A DNA stretch of 64,000 nucleotides from Microbacterium saperdae (GTDB lineage: Bacteria > Actinomycetota > Actinomycetes > Actinomycetales > Microbacteriaceae), in the NCBI RefSeq assembly GCF_006716345.1, contig NZ_VFOX01000001.1, forward strand, positions 2,294,001-2,358,000, in the 5' to 3' direction. The notes beneath the pieces are model-generated. The model saw only the letters and a list, made by a program, of their open reading frames with translations, was not told where the DNA came from and did not search any database. Numbering within the stretch: position 1 is the first letter of the stretch; the number at the start of each line of letters is the position of its first letter. Position numbers and translations under genes: made by a program. Below are positions 1-8,515 of the stretch, piece by piece.

Positions 1-1224
1 ACGCTTCGCGAGGTTGATGAGAGCGAGCACGAACGCGACGATGATCCCGGGGATCGATCCCACGAACAGCGTGACGAGGAAGCACACCGCACCGACGAAG
101 AACTCGAACCGGTCCAGCTTCCACAGGGACGCGAGCTCACGGAATCCGAGCAGCGGCAGGATCGCCACGCCGACGATGGCCCCGATCGCCGGAGACGGGA
201 TGTCCTCGAGGAGCGCGGTGCCGAAGAGGAGCAGCAGCAGCGTGCCGACGGCCAGGACGAGAGACGGGAGCTGCGTGCGCGAACCCGACTGGTCCATCGC
301 CGCGGTGCGGCTGGTCGACGACCCCACGGCGAAGCTGCCCTGCGCGCCGGCGGCGATGTTCGCGACGCCGAAGGCCAGGAGGTCGCGATTGGGTTCTGTG
401 CGATAGTGGCGCTTCTCACCGTACGAGCGCGAGACCAGCAGCCCCTCTGCGGTCGTCACCAGGGTGAGGGCCATCGCCGACGGGATCAGCAGGAGCCAGG
501 TCTGCCAGTCGATGACCGGCCACGTGAGCGAGGGGGCTCCGGCAGGGACGGCCCCGAGCACGGCGACTCCGGCAGCGCCCAGGTCGGCCAGCACGACGAC
601 CAGGGTGGCGACGACGAGCACGAGCAACGCCCACGGGATCATGCCGAAGAACCGTTTGCCGAGCATCAGCACGACGACGGACGCCGCCGCGATCAGCACC
701 GACCAGCCGTTCATCGAGCCGAGCCCGCCGAGAAGGTCGCCCACCTTCTCGACGAACTCGCCCCCCGAATCGATCTTCACTCCGAGCATCTTGGCGATCT
801 GTGACACCAGGATGTCGAGTGCGAGTCCTCCGACGAACCCGATCAGGATCGGCTTCGACAGGAAGTTCGCGAGAAAACCGAGCTTGAAGACCGCCAGCAG
901 GATGAACATGACGCCACAGATGATCGCCTGCGCGAGAGCGAGCACGGCGTAGTCCGCGGAGCCGGCGACGGCCAGCCCTCCGATCGACGATGCGACGAGC
1001 GCCGCCGCGGCGGCATCCGGCGACGCGACGAGCTGACGGGACGAGACCACCAGTGCGTAGAGCACCGTGGGAACGACGAGCGCGTAGAGCCCGGCGGTCG
1101 CGGGGAGCCCGGCGATCTGCGCGTAGCCGATGTTGAGAGGGATCGCGATCGCGAGGAGTGTGACGCCCGCGAGGAGCTCGCGCACGACGTTGGCCCGCGT
1201 GAGCCCCGCCAGCGGCTTCTGCAC
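1..1224 (-). CDS. SulP family inorganic anion transporter, 3' end outside window
   Basis: Likely an inner-membrane sulfate or bicarbonate/anion transporter of the SulP (SLC26) family. The visible 408 codons start VQKPLAGLTRANVVREL and continue into a run of hydrophobic helices. They include the family's early segment GYAQIAGLPATAGLYA (about residues 35-50) and a PILIGFVGG segment. The end visible here (ALINLAKR) lies where SulP proteins leave the last helix before a cytosolic STAS domain, so any STAS domain is off the left edge. The start is GTG with GGAGG at 1232-1236, 7 nt away; another GTG three bases upstream is too close to that site. The gene diverges from the SHOCT gene. The substrate cannot be told from sequence. 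Confidence 0.9.
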   Translation of the reverse strand, partial: MQKPLAGLTRANVVRELLAGVTLLAIAIPLNIGYAQIAGLPATAGLYALVVPTVLYALVVSSRQLVASPDAAAAALVASSIGGLAVAGSADYAVLALAQAIICGVMFILLAVFKLGFLANFLSKPILIGFVGGLALDILVSQIAKMLGVKIDSGGEFVEKVGDLLGGLGSMNGWSVLIAAASVVVLMLGKRFFGMIPWALLVLVVATLVVVLADLGAAGVAVLGAVPAGAPSLTWPVIDWQTWLLLIPSAMALTLVTTAEGLLVSRSYGEKRHYRTEPNRDLLAFGVANIAAGAQGSFAVGSSTSRTAAMDQSGSRTQLPSLVLAVGTLLLLLFGTALLEDIPSPAIGAIVGVAILPLLGFRELASLWKLDRFEFFVGAVCFLVTLFVGSIPGIIVAFVLALINLAKR

Positions 1225-1456
1225 CACATCACCTCCGCGCTGTCGCCACTGGTGCGGGCGATATGGCACTCATGCTCGCACCGGGTCTGCAGCGGAGCCG
1301 GGTCTTCTCACCCCAAGCGGGTGAGTACGAGGATGAGGCGGACCGGGACGAATGCCGGTCAGCGGGGCTCGCCCGCTCCGGGTGAGGTGGTCGCGCTGCG
1401 CTCGAGAGGCGCTGTCAGGATCGCGGTACGCAATACTTCAACGAAAGGAGTCGATC

Positions 1457-1843
1457 GTGTCGATATGGGACAGCTTCTGGTCCATCATCTGGTGGTTCTT
1501 CTGGGCGTTCGTGTTCATCTCGTACCTCATGGTGCTCTTCAACATCGTCGCGGATCTGTTCCGCGACCACGCCCTCAACGGCTGGCTGAAAGCGATCTGG
1601 ATCATCTTCCTGGTCTTCGTACCGTTCCTGACGGCCCTCGTCTACCTGATCGCCCGCGGTCGGGGAATGGGTGAGAGGAGCGCCGCCGCGTATCGCGACC
1701 AGCAGCACGCGGCGGATTCCTACATCCGCAGCGTCGCATCGAGCAGTCCGAGCGATGAGATCGACAAGGCGTCGAAGCTCCTGGCAGCCGGGACGATCAC
1801 GAACGAGGAGTTCGCGTCGATCAAGTCCCGGGCTCTGAGCTGA
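1457..1843 (+). CDS. SHOCT / PLDc_N-type small membrane protein
   Basis: 128-residue protein. Two hydrophobic helices lie at about residues 5-27 and 37-60, in a layout like the PLDc_N (phospholipase D N-terminal) membrane module. After a polar linker the C-terminal 30 residues (IDKASKLLAAGTITNEEFASIKSRAL) match the SHOCT motif, a short helical oligomerisation module. The GTG start is chosen because AAAGGAG ends 6 nt upstream (1444-1450) and the protein then begins directly at the first helix. In-frame codons further upstream add only low-complexity sequence. No enzymatic residues are visible. The role is unknown; such proteins are common envelope-associated proteins in actinobacteria. Confidence 0.85.
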   Translation: MSIWDSFWSIIWWFFWAFVFISYLMVLFNIVADLFRDHALNGWLKAIWIIFLVFVPFLTALVYLIARGRGMGERSAAAYRDQQHAADSYIRSVASSSPSDEIDKASKLLAAGTITNEEFASIKSRALS

Positions 1844-1864
1844 CACGCTGTTGAGGTGGTCGAT

Positions 1865-2290
1865 GTGACGCTGCGCGCGCTCGGCGATGTCGAGTTCTTC
1901 GTCGTACGGTTGGACACCGACCACCTCAGCCCGCATGCGCTGGAGGCGCTGCTGCGGCAGGTGGAAGCCGGGGCCGTGCGCATCCTCGACCTCCTCCTCA
2001 TCCGCCGACCGGCGCTTCAGGAGTTCAGTCTCAGTGAGGTGGACGCCGACGAGTTCGCGCTCGCCGGGCTCGGCCTCCAGACGCCGGGGATCGTGTGCGA
2101 GGATGACGTCCGCCACTTCGCCGCGGCGCTGCCCGTCGGCTCTTCCGCCATGCTCGTCCTGGTGGAGCCCACCTGGGCTGAGCAGTTCTCCGCGGATCTG
2201 ACCTTCCACGGTGAGGCGATCATGGCGACCCAGCTCATCCCGGCGGCCATCGCGAACGCCGTCCTCGACGCGACGATCACGACGTCCTGA
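1865..2290 (+). CDS. DUF6325 family protein
   Basis: About 141 residues. The start LRALGDVEFFVVRLD, the middle VRILDLLLIRRP and the segment VGSSAMLVLVEPTWAEQF look like actinobacterial DUF6325 (DUF1269-related) proteins, which carry a ferredoxin-like fold and no known catalytic site. The start is not certain: GTG 1865 has GAGGTGG at 1853-1859 in a normal position, while GTG 1856 in the same frame adds three residues but has no ribosome site. It follows the SHOCT gene by 21 nt, so the two may be co-transcribed; SHOCT and DUF6325 genes are often near each other in related genomes (general knowledge, not checked here). Confidence 0.75.
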   Translation: MTLRALGDVEFFVVRLDTDHLSPHALEALLRQVEAGAVRILDLLLIRRPALQEFSLSEVDADEFALAGLGLQTPGIVCEDDVRHFAAALPVGSSAMLVLVEPTWAEQFSADLTFHGEAIMATQLIPAAIANAVLDATITTS

Positions 2291-2319
2291 CCCACGCGTC
2301 AGCCGGCGGTCGCCACGTC

Positions 2320-4866
2320 TCACACGGTCGTCTGCACCGCATCCCGTCGTGACGAGACTCCGAGCTTGCGGTAGATCGACCGCTGGTGCGTCTTCACGGT
2401 GTTGATCGACAGTTGGAGCACCTTCGCGATCTCGGGCAGGGTCCGGGCGGTCTGCAACTGCTGATACACGTCGTGTTCCCGCTCCGACAGCGAATCGACG
2501 AGCGAGCCGGAAACCTCTACCGCGAGACAGCTCCCGATGAAGTCCTCGAACTGCGTCCCGAAATGCACGTGCTCGTGCAGAAGCTTGCGCACCGCGATCT
2601 CTCGCGGACCGAACGGCAGGCGGATGTTCTCCGCCGAGGCGACCGCGAGCACGGTCTCGCAGAGTTCATGCGCCGCCTCGTGGTGACCGGCGTGACGACG
2701 GAGCACGGCCGCGGTCGTCATCGTCGCCACCTTCACGTAGGACACGTCGGCGAATGTGCGCAGCCCGCGGAGCATCTCGAGCGCGGTCGCATACTCCCCC
2801 GCGCGTCGGAAGACTCCGGCGAGCGCCACGCAGACGATCGGGAGGTCCTGGCACTGCACGTTCCTCTTCGCCAGCTGCAGCGCCCGGTCCGACCGTCCGA
2901 CCGCTTCTTCGAGAAGGCTGATCGCCGACTCGCGGAACGTCGGCCATGAGATCCCGTGCTCGACCTCGAGCGGGATCTCCTGCACCCCGATGGCGGCACG
3001 ACGGCAGGCGGCGACGTCCCCCGTCTCTGCGGCCGCGTAGGCGATCATCATGCGGGCGATGCTCGTGAAGGATCTGTCTGCCCGTCCGTTCAGGAGCACG
3101 GTGCCGAAGATGCTGATCGCATCATCCACTTCGCCGGACCAGTACGCGACGTACCCCGCGGCCGCCGCGGCGCTTCCTCCGGCGTACGTGCTCCATGGCA
3201 GACGCACGTCGTCGGCGTCATCCACCTCGGCGAGCGACACCCGCGCCGCACGGAGCTGGCCGGCCCAAGTCTGCCCGAACGCGAGATGTCCGAACGCGCG
3301 CTTCGAGAGTTCTTCGTCGCCGGAGCTCTGGGCCTCCCGCGCAGCGGCGGCGAAGTACTCCACAGGGATCGTCGGGTCGCCGCGATAGCGGATCTCGGTC
3401 CAGCCCATCAGGTAGTTGATCGCGGCGCGATCGCTCAGTGCCGTCGAATCCGCGTGCAGCAGCATCCTGCGCACATCGGCGCTGGCTTCGGCCAGTTGAT
3501 CGCGTTCGTCCGCGATGAACAGACGAGCGAGCTGCAGGACCGCAGGAGCGCGCGTGGGATCGACCTGGTCGATCAGGCCGCGGGCGCGGTGGAAGAGTTG
3601 CCTTGCGACGTGGTGATCGCCGAGCACGTCGCTCGCACCGGCCCTGACCAGCAGCACCTCGGCATCGTCGGGATGGCGTCGCAGCATGTCGGTCGCCGTG
3701 CGCTCGACCTCGGCGGCCGATGAGCCGACGACGAGGCCCACCCAGTGGTTCAGGAGCGTGAATCGCGCGCGGCCGTAGTCCCCGGCACTGAGCGAGTGCG
3801 TGATCGCCGCGATGGGGTCGGAGTCCTCCAGATGAGCGGCCGCCCGACGATGGCATGCGGCGGCGCGTTGGGGATCAGAGCGGAGGATGTCCGAGCACTG
3901 ACGGGCGAACGCCGCGTGCCAGCGATACACCGGGCAGTGCGGGCCTTCGAACTTGTCGAGGAACAGCCCGAGCATGACGCAGGTGTCGAGCAGTTCGGGT
4001 GCGTGCGGATCCCCGGTCACGGCAGTCGCCAGGTCACCGGTGATCTCCAGGCAGACGCTCGCATCCAAGACGAACCGCGCGATGTCGGCGGGGAGCGCAT
4101 CCAGGACATGCTCGCGCACGTAGTCCCCCAGGAACGCGGAGGCGATCGCCGCATCCGAGTCGGGTCGTCTCCCCCCGATCATCATCAATCGCACGGCGAT
4201 CGGCCACCCCCGCGTCTCCTCCAGGATGGAGTCGGCCGCGAGACCGTGAGCCTCCCCCTCTTGGAGCTGTCCCACCTCGGGAGCGGTGAAGCTGAGCACA
4301 TCCGCGCCCACGAAAGAACCCGGGCTCATGAGTCGCTGGCGCGACGATGTCACCTCGAGCAGAGTGGTGCCGACCAGCACGATCCGCAGCTGGTCGGGCG
4401 CCTGCTCCGCGAGCATGCCCAGCAGACCGCGCCGCCAGTCCTCACCGGCACGATGGGCGTCGTCGACGACGAGGTGAATGGTGCTCTTCACGTCGCCGAA
4501 GACGCGGCAGATCTCCTGATAGGCATGAGCGGGGTCGTCCAGGTCGCGCGGGAACGGCGGCATGCGCCCCGCTCGATCGGCGGAGACGTTCAGCGCGTCG
4601 ATGACTCCCTGCGCGAGACGCGAGGGGTCGGAGTCGTACGAGTTCAGTGCGAGCCAGGCGACCTCGTCCTCGTCCGACGCCCATTCCGCCACGGCCAGGG
4701 TCTTCCCGAAACCGCTCGGCGCGCTGATCACCGTCACCGGGTTGAGCTCGACGGCTCGCGTGATCGCTGACGTGACCCGCGTCCGGCGGATCACATCAGG
4801 TCGCCTCGATGGCGCCCGGAACCGCACTTCAGGTCCCGGTCTGGTCAAGCGTCTGGGGCGCGCCAT
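2320..4866 (-). CDS. LuxR-family ATPase transcriptional regulator (MalT/LAL-like)
   Basis: 848-residue STAND-type regulator. It has an N-terminal NTPase with Walker A APSGFGKT at residues 49-56 and a Walker B-like LVVDDAH about 90 residues later. A long alpha-helical TPR-like middle follows. The C-terminal LuxR helix-turn-helix spans about residues 785-845 (LSEREHDVYQQLQTARTLPEIAKVL, then a recognition helix with INTVKTHQRSIYRKLGV). This is the size and order of MalT/LAL proteins, which oligomerise on binding an inducer and activate sigma-70 promoters. The effector is unknown. TATCTT ends 6 nt before the ATG, so the mRNA may be leaderless. The neighbours are membrane proteins of unknown role, so no target can be named. 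Confidence 0.92.
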   Translation of the reverse strand: MARPRRLTRPGPEVRFRAPSRRPDVIRRTRVTSAITRAVELNPVTVISAPSGFGKTLAVAEWASDEDEVAWLALNSYDSDPSRLAQGVIDALNVSADRAGRMPPFPRDLDDPAHAYQEICRVFGDVKSTIHLVVDDAHRAGEDWRRGLLGMLAEQAPDQLRIVLVGTTLLEVTSSRQRLMSPGSFVGADVLSFTAPEVGQLQEGEAHGLAADSILEETRGWPIAVRLMMIGGRRPDSDAAIASAFLGDYVREHVLDALPADIARFVLDASVCLEITGDLATAVTGDPHAPELLDTCVMLGLFLDKFEGPHCPVYRWHAAFARQCSDILRSDPQRAAACHRRAAAHLEDSDPIAAITHSLSAGDYGRARFTLLNHWVGLVVGSSAAEVERTATDMLRRHPDDAEVLLVRAGASDVLGDHHVARQLFHRARGLIDQVDPTRAPAVLQLARLFIADERDQLAEASADVRRMLLHADSTALSDRAAINYLMGWTEIRYRGDPTIPVEYFAAAAREAQSSGDEELSKRAFGHLAFGQTWAGQLRAARVSLAEVDDADDVRLPWSTYAGGSAAAAAGYVAYWSGEVDDAISIFGTVLLNGRADRSFTSIARMMIAYAAAETGDVAACRRAAIGVQEIPLEVEHGISWPTFRESAISLLEEAVGRSDRALQLAKRNVQCQDLPIVCVALAGVFRRAGEYATALEMLRGLRTFADVSYVKVATMTTAAVLRRHAGHHEAAHELCETVLAVASAENIRLPFGPREIAVRKLLHEHVHFGTQFEDFIGSCLAVEVSGSLVDSLSEREHDVYQQLQTARTLPEIAKVLQLSINTVKTHQRSIYRKLGVSSRRDAVQTTV

Positions 4867-4872
4867 GCGCTC

Positions 4873-4878
4873 AAGATA
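4873..4878 (-). promoter_or_regulatory. -10 element of the LuxR-family gene, leaderless type
   Basis: TATCTT on the minus strand, separated by GAGCGC from the ATG at 4866. The same 6-nt spacer occurs before the genes at 12106 and 14925. With a start site about 7 nt after the -10, transcription would begin at the start codon. Confidence 0.5.
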
Positions 4879-4947
4879 CTGATATATCGATCGATTCTCA
4901 ATGGCACTCCGCGCGGCCCGATCCGCCCTGCTCGGCGGGCGCGAGCA

Positions 4948-6012
4948 TCACCGTGAGGTCGTCACCGCGATGTCGCGCGTGAGCGCGTCAGCGGTGCGGA
5001 TGAACAGGATGATCCAGGTGAAGACCAGCGTTCCGGCGACGAGTTCGACGGCAGTGAGCGTGTAGTAGCCGACCGCGAAGAGCACCGACAGCACCAGGAT
5101 CGCGAGGATGAAGACGTAGCCCAGGAGCAGGAACGTACGAGACACCCCGGGGACCCACGAGCGCAGCGCGATCACCAGCACCGCGAAGGTCACCACCATC
5201 CCCGATGCCACGCCCGTATGCAGCGCGAAGTACTGATCCACGGGGAAGACGCCGACCAGTCCGAGGAAGATCCCGACGACCACGAGGCAGGTGCGCACAC
5301 CGGTGACGCCGCGCGGATTCGGCGTCGGTATCCCCTGCGTCGCGGTGCGCGCGAGTGTCGTCACGAGGATCCCCGCCACGATCAGCGTGAGATTGAACGT
5401 GCGCGCAGAGAGGTCGTCTGTCATCCCCAGTGCGCTCAGGTTGTCCTTCCACCACAGCGGGTCGCTCGCGGTGAGCATGCTCGCCACCACACCGAACACG
5501 AGGAAGACGGCCAGGATGACGGCCAACAGCTGCAGATCCATGTGCGTCGCGGAGAAGTACACGACGTAGGCGGTGACTCCGGCAGCGGCCGCGGACAGCA
5601 GCAGGACCGGAACAGGGAAGACGACCGCACCGGTGAAGCCCTGCTCCAGGATCGTCGCCACCAGCGTCCATCCCAGCAGCGCGATCACCGCGTGCGCGAA
5701 GGCCACCGCCCCTGTGTCGATGACCTCGAGCACCGAGGTGCGCCTCGAACGACTCCGGTCGGCGACGACGATACGGCCGAGCACGAAGACGACGATCGCG
5801 GTGGCGGCGGAGGCGATCGCCGCGAACTGCCCGACCGACCCGGCGCCCGCGATGGGCGCCGAACCCAGCCCGAAGGCGGGCAGCGCGACGAGACCGACCA
5901 CGACGAACGCGGTGATGGAGATCTGCAGTCCGATCGCCTCTCGCGCGCGCTCCCGAGGGCCGCCCGCCGAGCGTGCGACATCGAGGAGGTCAGGACTCAT
6001 CGGGTTCTTCAT
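4948..6012 (-). CDS. polytopic membrane protein, DUF998-like
   Basis: 354 residues with about ten hydrophobic helices and short loops. The segment DPLWWKDNLSALGMTDDL followed by FNLTLIVAGILVTTLA, and later FPVDQYFALHTGVASGMVV, resemble the repeated four-helix unit of DUF998 membrane proteins. No catalytic or transport motif is recognised. ATG 6012 is chosen because GACACT plus a 6-nt spacer precedes it, the leaderless pattern seen elsewhere here. GTG 6033 and ATG 6000 are the in-frame alternatives. It is followed on the same strand by the LuxR-family gene after 81 nt. Function unknown. Confidence 0.8.
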   Translation of the reverse strand: MKNPMSPDLLDVARSAGGPRERAREAIGLQISITAFVVVGLVALPAFGLGSAPIAGAGSVGQFAAIASAATAIVVFVLGRIVVADRSRSRRTSVLEVIDTGAVAFAHAVIALLGWTLVATILEQGFTGAVVFPVPVLLLSAAAAGVTAYVVYFSATHMDLQLLAVILAVFLVFGVVASMLTASDPLWWKDNLSALGMTDDLSARTFNLTLIVAGILVTTLARTATQGIPTPNPRGVTGVRTCLVVVGIFLGLVGVFPVDQYFALHTGVASGMVVTFAVLVIALRSWVPGVSRTFLLLGYVFILAILVLSVLFAVGYYTLTAVELVAGTLVFTWIILFIRTADALTRDIAVTTSR

Positions 6013-6085
6013 TCCCTCAGTGTCGAGCCTCACTCGCGGATCCGCTATCCCGATTCATCCCCTCCGGGCGATGTCGGACGCACGA

Positions 6086-6715
6086 TCAGAGCTTGATGGG
6101 AAACGTCAGCAGGGTGACGATTCCGACGATCGCCATCACACCGCTCAGCGCGAGGAAGATGCGTCGCCCCCACTCGCGAGTCTGGTGCTGCGAGATCGCT
6201 GCGAAGAAGAGCACGAGTGCGAACAGCACGGTCAGCAGCGAATAGTCGTCACCGCGCTGGTTGTTGGCGAGAGCCTCATCGAACTGCGCATCCGCCCTTG
6301 CACTCGACTTCTCAGCCTCGACCGTTCCCGGCGGCACGTAGTCCGGCATCGCGAACGGTCCCCTGGCGCTGCGCCCCTCCGTGTTCCAGGCATCGAACGC
6401 GACGGCGAACTCATCCGTGAAGCGTTCCTCTATGAATCGGACGAGCTCATCATTCCCCTCCTCATCGGCGAGGACCCATTGCGTGTAGATCGTCAGGTCG
6501 TACTGGCGCGCCGCCTGAGCCGTGGCCTCCGCCGACGCCGCCTGCACGCGGGCGCTCGACGCCCGGCTGAAGGCGATCGACATCTCGCCGCCCCACTTCG
6601 ATGCCTCGAATCCGCACCAGGCGGTGAGCACGGCGGTGATCGAGAGCACGACGACCGTCACGACTTCGAGCACACGAGTCCTGCGTTCAATGGGTTGCTC
6701 GAGTGGTTCGCTCAT
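6086..6715 (-). CDS. hypothetical membrane protein with one N-terminal and two C-terminal helices
   Basis: 209 residues. A helix at about 15-38 (VLEVVTVVVLSITAVLTAW) is followed by a charged, probably coiled and soluble domain of about 110 residues. Two C-terminal helices flank the short loop HQTREWGRR. The layout resembles DUF4337-type proteins, but I do not claim membership. ATG 6715 is preferred over longer in-frame starts because GAGAAT-GGGCGG precedes it (leaderless pattern) and the upstream codons read as intergenic sequence. It lies 73 nt upstream of the DUF998-like gene on the same strand and diverges from the sulfatase module. Function unknown. Confidence 0.75.
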   Translation of the reverse strand: MSEPLEQPIERRTRVLEVVTVVVLSITAVLTAWCGFEASKWGGEMSIAFSRASSARVQAASAEATAQAARQYDLTIYTQWVLADEEGNDELVRFIEERFTDEFAVAFDAWNTEGRSARGPFAMPDYVPPGTVEAEKSSARADAQFDEALANNQRGDDYSLLTVLFALVLFFAAISQHQTREWGRRIFLALSGVMAIVGIVTLLTFPIKL

Positions 6716-6847
6716 CCGCCCATTCTCAGAGGACGAGGTTTCGGCCCGCCCCCGCACCTCACCCGCATGGGATGACCCGCACTTTCGAATGCGCAGATCA
6801 GAGGGCACGCTCGTCACGAGAACCATCGAGATCGACGGGAGTCAGAC

Positions 6848-6931
6848 ATGGAACGCGTGCCAACTCGAACACCTCGGCGCAGAGGTCCGGCGTCCGTGCC
6901 CCCGCGGCGCGCGGATCACGGAGGTCTGTGA
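6848..6931 (+). CDS. possible 27-residue leader ORF before the sulfatase gene
   Basis: ATG 6848 has GGGAG at 6836-6840, 7 nt upstream. The frame runs 27 codons to TGA 6929-6931, which shares its A with the ATG of the sulfatase gene (TGATG). The peptide is rich in Arg (8) and Pro (5), beginning MERVPTRTPRRRGPASVPP. A ribosome site plus stop-start overlap suggests translational coupling. The ORF also contains the sulfatase's own GGAGG, so its translation could control access to that site. Short length leaves chance as the main alternative. Confidence 0.35.
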   Translation: MERVPTRTPRRRGPASVPPRRADHGGL

Positions 6932-8472
6932 TGCCCGGAGGCAAGCCCAACATCCTGGTCATCTGGGGAGATGACATCGGCATCTCGAATCTCAGCTGCT
7001 ACAGCGACGGCCTGATGGGGTACCGGACGCCGAACATCGATCGCATCGCCGAGGAGGGCATGCGCTTCACCGACTCCTACGGCGAGCAGAGCTGCACCGC
7101 CGGTCGCGCGTCGTTCATCACGGGTCAGAGCGTGTTCCGCACCGGCCTGAGCAAGGTCGGCATGGCGGGCGCCGACATCGGACTCCGCGCCGAGGACGTG
7201 ACGATCGCCGAGGTCCTCAAGCCCCACGGGTACGCGACGGGCCAGTTCGGTAAGAACCACCTCGGTGACAAGAACGAATTCCTGCCCACCGTGCACGGTT
7301 TCGACGAGTTCTTCGGCAACCTGTACCACCTGAACGCCGAAGAGGAGCCGGAGGCGGCGAACTGGCCCTCTCCCGAGGAGTTCCCCGGCTTCAACGACCG
7401 CGCTCGACCACGCGGGGTGCTGCACAGCTGGGCGACGGATGAATACGACGACACGGTCGACGGCCGCTACGGCCCCCGGGGCAAGCAGCGCATCGAGGAC
7501 ACGGGGCCGCTCACGCGCAAGCGGATGGAGACGATCGACGAGGTGTTCGCCGAGGCTGCGCAGGACTTCATCGGCCGCGCGGTGGAGAGCGAGACACCGT
7601 TCTTCGCATGGGTGAACACGACGCACATGCACTTCCGCACGCACCCCAAGCCCGAGAGCATCGGCCAGGCCGGGCGCTGGCAGTCGGAGTATCACGACAC
7701 GATGATCGATCACGACAGGGTCGTCGGGAGCCTGCTCGACCAGCTCGACGAACTCGGCATCGCTGACGACACGATCGTGATCTACTCCACCGACAACGGC
7801 CCGCACATGAACACGTGGCCCGATGGCGGCATGACCCCCTTCCGCAGCGAGAAGAACACGAACTGGGAGGGCGCATTCCGCATTCCCGAGCTCATCCGCT
7901 GGCCCGGCCACATCGAGGCGGGGAGCATCTCGAATGAGATCGTCCAGCACCACGACTGGCTGCCGACCTTCCTCGCCGCGGTCGGAGACACGACGACGGT
8001 CGACGAGCTGAAGAAGGGCAAGCAGATCGGGGACACCACGTACAAGGTGCACATCGACGGCTACAACCTTCTGCCGTACCTGACCGGAGCGGTGGACAAG
8101 AGCCCGCGCAAGGGGCTCATCTACTTCTCGGACGACGGCGACGTACTCGCACTGCGCTTCGACAACTGGAAGGTCGTCTTCATGGAGCAGCGGGTGCAGG
8201 GCACACTGCAGGTGTGGATGGAGCCGTTCGTCGCCCTGCGTGTGCCGAAGCTGTTCAATCTGCGCACGGATCCTTACGAACGGGCGGATCAGACCTCGAA
8301 CACCTACTTCGACTGGCTGTTCGAGAACGACTTCCTGATCCTCGCCGCGACCAGCCTGGTATCGCAGTTCCTGGACACTTTCGAGGAGTTCCCTCCGCGG
8401 CAGAAGGCGGCCACGTTCAGCATCGATCAGGCCGTCGCGAAGCTCGAGGCCTTCCTCGCAGGAGGCGATTGA
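6931..8472 (+). CDS. Cys-type sulfatase (arylsulfatase family)
   Basis: 513-residue cytosolic hydrolase of sulfate esters, with no signal peptide. Alkaline-phosphatase-superfamily landmarks are in order: ILVIWGDD (Asp14-Asp15 for Ca binding), the sulfatase signature C-T-A-G-R with Cys55 as the residue converted to formylglycine, GQFGKNHLGD, THMHF, STDNGPHMN and EKNTNWEGAFRIP. Because the key residue is Cys rather than Ser, it needs an oxygen-dependent formylglycine-generating enzyme, and such a gene follows directly. The start is ATG with GGAGG 6 nt upstream (6920-6924). The sulfated substrate is unknown; a SulP transporter 6 kb away is too distant to count as evidence. Confidence 0.93.
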   Translation: MPGGKPNILVIWGDDIGISNLSCYSDGLMGYRTPNIDRIAEEGMRFTDSYGEQSCTAGRASFITGQSVFRTGLSKVGMAGADIGLRAEDVTIAEVLKPHGYATGQFGKNHLGDKNEFLPTVHGFDEFFGNLYHLNAEEEPEAANWPSPEEFPGFNDRARPRGVLHSWATDEYDDTVDGRYGPRGKQRIEDTGPLTRKRMETIDEVFAEAAQDFIGRAVESETPFFAWVNTTHMHFRTHPKPESIGQAGRWQSEYHDTMIDHDRVVGSLLDQLDELGIADDTIVIYSTDNGPHMNTWPDGGMTPFRSEKNTNWEGAFRIPELIRWPGHIEAGSISNEIVQHHDWLPTFLAAVGDTTTVDELKKGKQIGDTTYKVHIDGYNLLPYLTGAVDKSPRKGLIYFSDDGDVLALRFDNWKVVFMEQRVQGTLQVWMEPFVALRVPKLFNLRTDPYERADQTSNTYFDWLFENDFLILAATSLVSQFLDTFEEFPPRQKAATFSIDQAVAKLEAFLAGGD

Positions 8473-8515
8473 GCTGGCTACGGGCGTCTCGAACCTCTCC
8501 GCCGTCGATCGCCTC

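Noticed and set aside
1307..1325. 7-bp hairpin CTCACCC-N5-GGGTGAG in the SulP-SHOCT intergenic region
   Set aside because: Short, no T tract, and placed between divergent genes where no terminator is needed. I see nothing else firm in 1225-1456.
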